From: Phycisphaerae bacterium
GTDB taxonomy: Bacteria > Planctomycetota > Phycisphaerae > Phycisphaerales > UBA1924
Length of the DNA: 36,989 nucleotides
Assembly (NCBI GenBank): GCA_002706885.1
Contig: PAKY01000019.1
Span: forward strand, 1-36,989
Direction: 5' to 3'
A program made the position numbers and the translations under genes. The notes below the pieces were generated by a model that saw only the letters and a program-made list of their open reading frames with translations, was not told the DNA's origin and did no database searches. Every line of letters begins with the position of its first letter. The first letter of the stretch is position 1. This document shows positions 33,025 through 36,989 of this stretch, in pieces.

Positions 33025-36000
33025 TCAGGAGCGTCGTACCCGGGGTCTTCCTGGTAGATCGCGACGTCGTCGAAATAAGCCTCGCCCACCGGCGTGCCGC
33101 TCCCGTCGAACGTGAACAGCAGAACCCGCGCAAACGCCGCGTCCGCTGGGATCGCGCTCGCGGGGATCACCCGCCGGAAGACCGTCCAATCGGGCGTCGG
33201 CGACAGGTCTTCGGTGATCTCGAGATCCCCGCTCGACCCGACGTTCGCCCCGATCCCGCCTGAGCCGTCGTCGGCGAAATACTCGATCTTGGCGGCGAAC
33301 AGACCCGTCGAGAACACGGGCGTCGCGCTGGTGATGCCGTAGTAGAGCTCGAGCGTCAGGTCAGAGGCCGTATTGATCGGGGCGTTCGACGCCGCCACGT
33401 TTGGCGCCGAGTTCCACGAATTGAACCCGCCGCCCGGAGCGCCGCTGACCGATACGAACCTCGACCCGCCGTGGGCGTGCGGAGCGCCGTTCGTGTTCGC
33501 GGTCTCATACGAGCCGTTCGGGTTGTTGAGCTTCGACCAGTGCTCGGGACGACTCGGATCGCTCGGATTGGGTGATTCGAACCCGGGGTTCGGAACGCGG
33601 TTGTCCGCGGGCCCGCGCAGGCCGTCCGCCTGGACCACCAGATCGAAATACGCCTCGATGTCGCCCGCGTCGCCGACGCAGTCGCCATTAAGGTCCGCGG
33701 GGCACGACGCCGCGACGAGCGAGCCGACGTCGAGGCGGAACGCTCGGAACGCCTCGGTCCCGTCGGGCAGCGACTTCACGCCCGAGCCCGCGATCTGACG
33801 CGCGTCGTTGATCGCGCGGGCCTGCGTGATCTTCCACTCCGCCGCGTCGGCCGCGCCGAGCTGGTCGTTCAGGTCCACCGTGCCGCTCGACGCGGTCCAG
33901 AGGAACGCCCGCTGACCGCCGGGAGTGTCGCAGAAGCCGACGACGTCGCCCGATTCGTTCACGCCGAGCGCGATCGAGCTGGTCGCGTTGGGCAGCGAGG
34001 GGATCGCGACGGGCGTGCCGTCCGCGAGCCACATCGCGGCCCGCCGATCGAGCTGGTTCGCGGAGACGCCCACGGCGACGCCGCTCGTGTTGACCGCGTG
34101 AACCTCCGACCAGCTATCGCCCGGCAGCGGCTCGCGCTGCGAGCGGTCGAAGTCGTAGATCTGTCCGCGGAGGCCGCCCTCGGTGTGGGCGTTGGCCGCG
34201 GTGAAGCCGTTCGGCGCGATGCCCGTGGCCTCGCCCGGGTTCGTTCCGAACGAGCCGAAGAAGCCCGCTTCGTAGCGGAAGCCCTGCTCGCGGCGGATGC
34301 CGTTCGGGCCGAAGGAGAGGCCCGCGAGACGCCCGAAGTCGTCGACGCCGACCGCGACCGCGCCGTCGGAGCCGCCCGGCGAGTCGGCGACGATCACCGC
34401 GCCCTCGTCGTCCCAGACGACCGCGATCGGTCCATCGGCCGAGGCCGAGGCGATCGCCGAGCCCGCGACGAAGCCCGCGTCGTTGATCGCGATGCCTCGC
34501 GCCGGGCCGTCGCCCGCGAGGCGGGGGAGGAGTTCGAGGCCCGTGCCGCTCGTCCAGCGGAAGGCCGAGGCGTCGCCGAGCGTGCGGACGACGCCCGTGA
34601 CGGCGCCGTTCTCGTTGATGTCGAGGCCGAACGAGCCCGTAGCGCCGCCCGAGCCGAGGTCGTGGAGGGTGGCGTCGCCGCACCCGCCGCCGCGGCGGTA
34701 GGGGCCCGCATCGCCCGCGCGGGTGAGGCCGAGACGCTGCATGCCGAGCTTGGCGATGGGGTGCTTGTGGAAGTTGTCCCAGATGAGCTTGGAGCGGGCG
34801 TTCTCGATCGCGAGGAGCATCGGGCCCTGGTCGATCGAGAGGCGCGAGGTGTCGACGAAGGGCGCGCCGCCGATGTGGAGGTTGAACGAGTCGTAGAACC
34901 CATAGTCGTCGGCCCAGACGAGGGGCTGGCCGCTGCCGTCGGTGAGGTTGCGGTAGTGGCGCAGCGCGGCGACCGACTCGTCGGGCGTGAACATGATCAT
35001 CTGGCCTGCGCCGTAGATCGCGACGGTGCCGTCGAGCCAGTTGTCACCGCCGTAGCCGCCCGGGACGTCGAAGTTCACCTGTGCGCCCGGGATCGGGACG
35101 GCGGGGGGGACGAGGCCCGGGACCTGGTAGCCAGAGGGGCCGTCGGATGCGGAGAGTCCCCACGCGTTGGGGCCGAGGGTTGTGAAGCCCGCGGGCGCCT
35201 CGCTGATGGCCTTGCCGCGGTGCATGAGCGCGTGGCGGCGGCTGTTTTCCCACCAGTCGGTGGGGGCGCGGAAGTTGTAGCCGTAGAGGTCGGGGCGGTC
35301 GGCGCCCATGGCCTCGGCGATGCCCCCGTAGTCGATGAAGACCTGCGCGAAAGTCTGGAGGAAGGTGCCGCCGGCGGAGGGCTTGCGCACCATCTCGCCG
35401 AGCCCGCCCCATTCGCCGAGGGGGCGCTTCACGCGGTAGTACAGATCGGGGGAGAGCGCGTTATCGGGGTTGGGGTTGGCCGCGGCCTGGAAGTAGATCG
35501 TGAGTTCTTCGCCCGAGGGGTACTGCCACGTCGCGGTGGAAAGGCTGCCCGAGCCGAGGGGCGCGGCGGCGGAGTTCGGCTGCCACGACAGCGAGACGAG
35601 GCCCTCTTCCCAGTCGGGGCGGGAGGTGGGCTGGGTGAAGAAGTTCCAGTTGGTCGAGGCGAGCATCTCGGTGACCATCTGCTCGATCTCGCCGCCGAAG
35701 TAGCCGCCCGCGATGAGGGCGCCCTGGAACATCAGGGGCGTGTCGACGGTGCTGACCTCGGAGCCGCCCGATCGGCGCAGCGGCTGGCCCGTGATGAAGT
35801 GGAAGAACATGCCTTCCTTGCGGATCTGGTCGGACTCGAGGAAGCCGCCGAGGAGTCGTCGGACGCGTCGCTCGCCCTCGGAGCGGGTGATGTAGCCGCG
35901 TTCGACGCCGAGGACGATCGCGCCGAACTGGAAGCCGACGCCTGCGCAGCTGATGGCGCCGCCGCCGCGGTCGTTGACGAAGCCCGTGTCGGTGACGTTG

Positions 36001-36230
36001 GGGCTGTCCCAGAAGTAGCGGAAGGTCGCGGCGGTGATCTCTTCGAGGAGGGCGTCGTCGGGTTCGTTGAAGTCGAATGGCGGTGTTTCGACGCCGTCGG
36101 GCTTCACGATGACGTAGGGACCGCTGTAGCCCGTCTCGTTCCGGAACCGTTGCTCAGCGTCCTGAGCGTTGACCGTTGAAACCGACAGCGCCAGCGTGGC
36201 GCCGGCGAGCGCGATGATTGATTGTCGCAC
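32952..36230 (-). CDS. Secreted GH144-like (glycoamylase-domain) enzyme with HAF repeats and split dockerin
   Basis: 1092-residue exported protein. The GTG at 36230 is chosen: GGAAAGAGG lies just upstream and MRQSIIALAGATLALSVSTV is a clean signal peptide ending at NAQ. Residues about 62-501 match the glycoamylase domain (Pfam PF10091; GH144 beta-1,2-glucanase-type) with FRYFWDSPN, GVGFQFGAIVLGVERGYI, STVDTPLMFQGAL, WGLSASDGPSGY and SIDQGPMLLAIENARS. Residues about 524-834 hold HAF-type repeats (GIAINDAGFVAGSA, LGVNESGDVVGFC). A first dockerin calcium motif CPADLNGDCVGDAGDIEAY lies at 843-862, then a carbohydrate-binding-like jelly-roll (NPGFESPNPSDPSRPEHWSK... to YFDDVAIYQE), and only then the second motif DYNRDGVIDAFDVIDLIADL with the closing Cys. 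Likely degrades extracellular glucan; substrate is inference. Confidence 0.87.
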   Translation of the reverse strand: MRQSIIALAGATLALSVSTVNAQDAEQRFRNETGYSGPYVIVKPDGVETPPFDFNEPDDALLEEITAATFRYFWDSPNVTDTGFVNDRGGGAISCAGVGFQFGAIVLGVERGYITRSEGERRVRRLLGGFLESDQIRKEGMFFHFITGQPLRRSGGSEVSTVDTPLMFQGALIAGGYFGGEIEQMVTEMLASTNWNFFTQPTSRPDWEEGLVSLSWQPNSAAAPLGSGSLSTATWQYPSGEELTIYFQAAANPNPDNALSPDLYYRVKRPLGEWGGLGEMVRKPSAGGTFLQTFAQVFIDYGGIAEAMGADRPDLYGYNFRAPTDWWENSRRHALMHRGKAISEAPAGFTTLGPNAWGLSASDGPSGYQVPGLVPPAVPIPGAQVNFDVPGGYGGDNWLDGTVAIYGAGQMIMFTPDESVAALRHYRNLTDGSGQPLVWADDYGFYDSFNLHIGGAPFVDTSRLSIDQGPMLLAIENARSKLIWDNFHKHPIAKLGMQRLGLTRAGDAGPYRRGGGCGDATLHDLGSGGATGSFGLDINENGAVTGVVRTLGDASAFRWTSGTGLELLPRLAGDGPARGIAINDAGFVAGSAIASASADGPIAVVWDDEGAVIVADSPGGSDGAVAVGVDDFGRLAGLSFGPNGIRREQGFRYEAGFFGSFGTNPGEATGIAPNGFTAANAHTEGGLRGQIYDFDRSQREPLPGDSWSEVHAVNTSGVAVGVSANQLDRRAAMWLADGTPVAIPSLPNATSSIALGVNESGDVVGFCDTPGGQRAFLWTASSGTVDLNDQLGAADAAEWKITQARAINDARQIAGSGVKSLPDGTEAFRAFRLDVGSLVAASCPADLNGDCVGDAGDIEAYFDLVVQADGLRGPADNRVPNPGFESPNPSDPSRPEHWSKLNNPNGSYETANTNGAPHAHGGSRFVSVSGAPGGGFNSWNSAPNVAASNAPINTASDLTLELYYGITSATPVFSTGLFAAKIEYFADDGSGGIGANVGSSGDLEITEDLSPTPDWTVFRRVIPASAIPADAAFARVLLFTFDGSGTPVGEAYFDDVAIYQEDPGYDAPDYNRDGVIDAFDVIDLIADLSVCG

Positions 36231-36418
36231 GAGAACCTCTTTCCGCTCCGAGGACACGCCGGGACGATGTCGCCCTGGCGTTGGCTCTGACGATCTGATC
36301 CCTGCCACGATACGAACGTGAGCGGGGGTCGGTTTCAAAGCTAACGCTCGGATTGGCTATCGGCGAGCGAGAAATCGCACCTCACACGCACTTTGCGCAC
36401 AGAGGTTGAGATAGGGGC

Positions 36419-36436
36419 AAAAAGATCGTCCCGATC
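36419..36436 (-). terminator. Intrinsic terminator of leuB
   Basis: On the minus strand, just past the leuB stop codon: GATCG, loop GGA, CGATC, then TTTTT (36423-36419). The stem is short but perfect, the T-run is clear, and it lies in the right place. It separates leuB from the GH144-like gene about 190 bases further on. Confidence 0.6.
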
Positions 36437-36440
36437 GGGG

Positions 36441-36989
36441 TTACATGCGGAGCGAGGCGTAGCGGCAGAGCTTCTCGGTGACGGTGGCGCCGATCTGGGA
36501 GGTGGTGGCTTCGCCTCCGAGGTCGGCGGATCGGACGCCCATGGCCATCGCGTCGCGGGCGGCTCGCTCGACGGCGCGGCCCGCGCCGCTCTCGCCGAGG
36601 CCGATGTCGAGGAGCATGGCGGCGGAGAGGATCGCGCCGATCGGGTTGGCGAGTCCGAGGCCCGCGATGTCGGGGGCGGAGCCGTGGATGGGTTCGTAGA
36701 GGCCGCCGACGCCTCGGTGGTCGGCGGCGCCCGAGGGGGCGGCGGCGACGGAGGCGGATCCGAGGAGGCCGAGCGAGCCCGCGAGGACGGAGGCCTCATC
36801 GGAGATGATGTCGCCGAACATGTTCTCGGTGAGGATGACGTCGAAGCGTCGCGGCTCGCCGATGACGCGCATCGCGGCGGAGTCGATCAGGTGGTGCTCG
36901 AGCGTGACGGCGGGGAACTCCTCGTCGTGCACGCGCTGGACCGTTTCGCGCCAGAGGCGGGAGGTCTCGAGGACGTTGGCCTTGTCCAC
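36441..36989 (-). CDS. leuB: 3-isopropylmalate dehydrogenase, 5' end outside window
   Basis: Oxidative decarboxylation of 3-isopropylmalate in leucine biosynthesis, NAD+-dependent. Only the C-terminal 182 residues are inside the window. Motifs: VDKANVLETSRLWRE, the metal-binding stretch FDVILTENMFGDIISDEASV (conserved Asp residues), GSLGLLGSAS, and the NAD-binding LYEPIHGSAPDIAG...NPIGAILSAAMLL. All match LeuB rather than isocitrate dehydrogenase. The 5' part (about half the protein) runs past the right edge. It has its own terminator and no visible link to the secreted enzyme gene downstream. Confidence 0.95.
   Translation of the reverse strand: MDKANVLETSRLWRETVQRVHDEEFPAVTLEHHLIDSAAMRVIGEPRRFDVILTENMFGDIISDEASVLAGSLGLLGSASVAAAPSGAADHRGVGGLYEPIHGSAPDIAGLGLANPIGAILSAAMLLDIGLGESGAGRAVERAARDAMAMGVRSADLGGEATTSQIGATVTEKLCRYASLRM

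Noticed and set aside
34098-36179. Long open frame of 693 codons on the plus strand
   Set aside because: Antisense to the GH144-like gene; its residues are a repetitive Arg/Ala/Glu/Asp/Val mix with no domain, produced by GC-rich third positions.

Overview
The window looks like a GC-rich chromosome from a planctomycete, most likely class Phycisphaerae. The support is two very large secreted proteins ending in Cys-flanked dockerin-like segments (ADLNGDC...GDIEAY, NRDGVIDAFD), a glycoamylase/GH144-type enzyme, a DUF2934-like protein and generally high GC. The taxonomic call is an inference from these features. No rRNA, tRNA, CRISPR array or intact insertion sequence was found.

Layout. (1) 1-4049, plus strand: a metal-resistance block with the 3' three quarters of a CusA/CzcA-type RND pump, a His-rich lipoprotein, a Zn-type cation diffusion facilitator and an N-terminally shortened ArsR-type regulator. 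A gene-poor, lower-GC stretch follows (4050-4538). (2) 4539-8231, minus: a 1230-residue secreted beta-helix/LamG/dockerin-like protein. (3) 8775-13500: a truncated methyltransferase-like winged-helix protein, then a pentose phosphate cluster (zwf-pgl on minus, rpiB on plus, gnd on minus). (4) 13552-20016, minus: a compact drug-efflux operon, marR - outer membrane factor - adaptor - HAE1 RND pump, with a perfect palindromic operator candidate overlapping the probable marR promoter. (5) 20154-27993, minus: a second and complete metal-efflux operon, orphan response regulator - Cys/His-rich exported protein - outer membrane factor - adaptor - CusA-type RND - His-rich lipoprotein. (6) 28549-31785, plus: DUF2934-like protein, a Tyr/Asp-rich secreted protein with two OB-like domains, terminators and an AI-2E family permease. 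(7) 31819-36230: a membrane endonuclease/exonuclease/phosphatase protein that seems to start at ATC, facing (tail-to-tail overlap) a secreted GH144-like enzyme. (8) 36441-end, minus: the 3' part of leuB with a terminator.

How the genes work together. The metal genes form two related export machines. Each RND pump is directly followed by a paralogous His-rich lipoprotein, which makes that lipoprotein a good candidate for a little-described fourth component of heavy-metal RND systems. The CDF exporter would move Zn2+ from cytoplasm to periplasm, and the RND systems from periplasm to outside. The zwf/pgl/gnd/rpiB set provides the oxidative pentose phosphate route (NADPH and ribose-5-phosphate). 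The two giant secreted proteins show domain-inside-domain architectures: a dockerin split by a carbohydrate-binding-like domain, and a beta-helix end motif separated by a P-domain-like insert.

The most unusual points are the repeated RND plus His-rich lipoprotein pairing, the ATC start codon, the split dockerin, and the probably leaderless marR with its operator on the -10 element.
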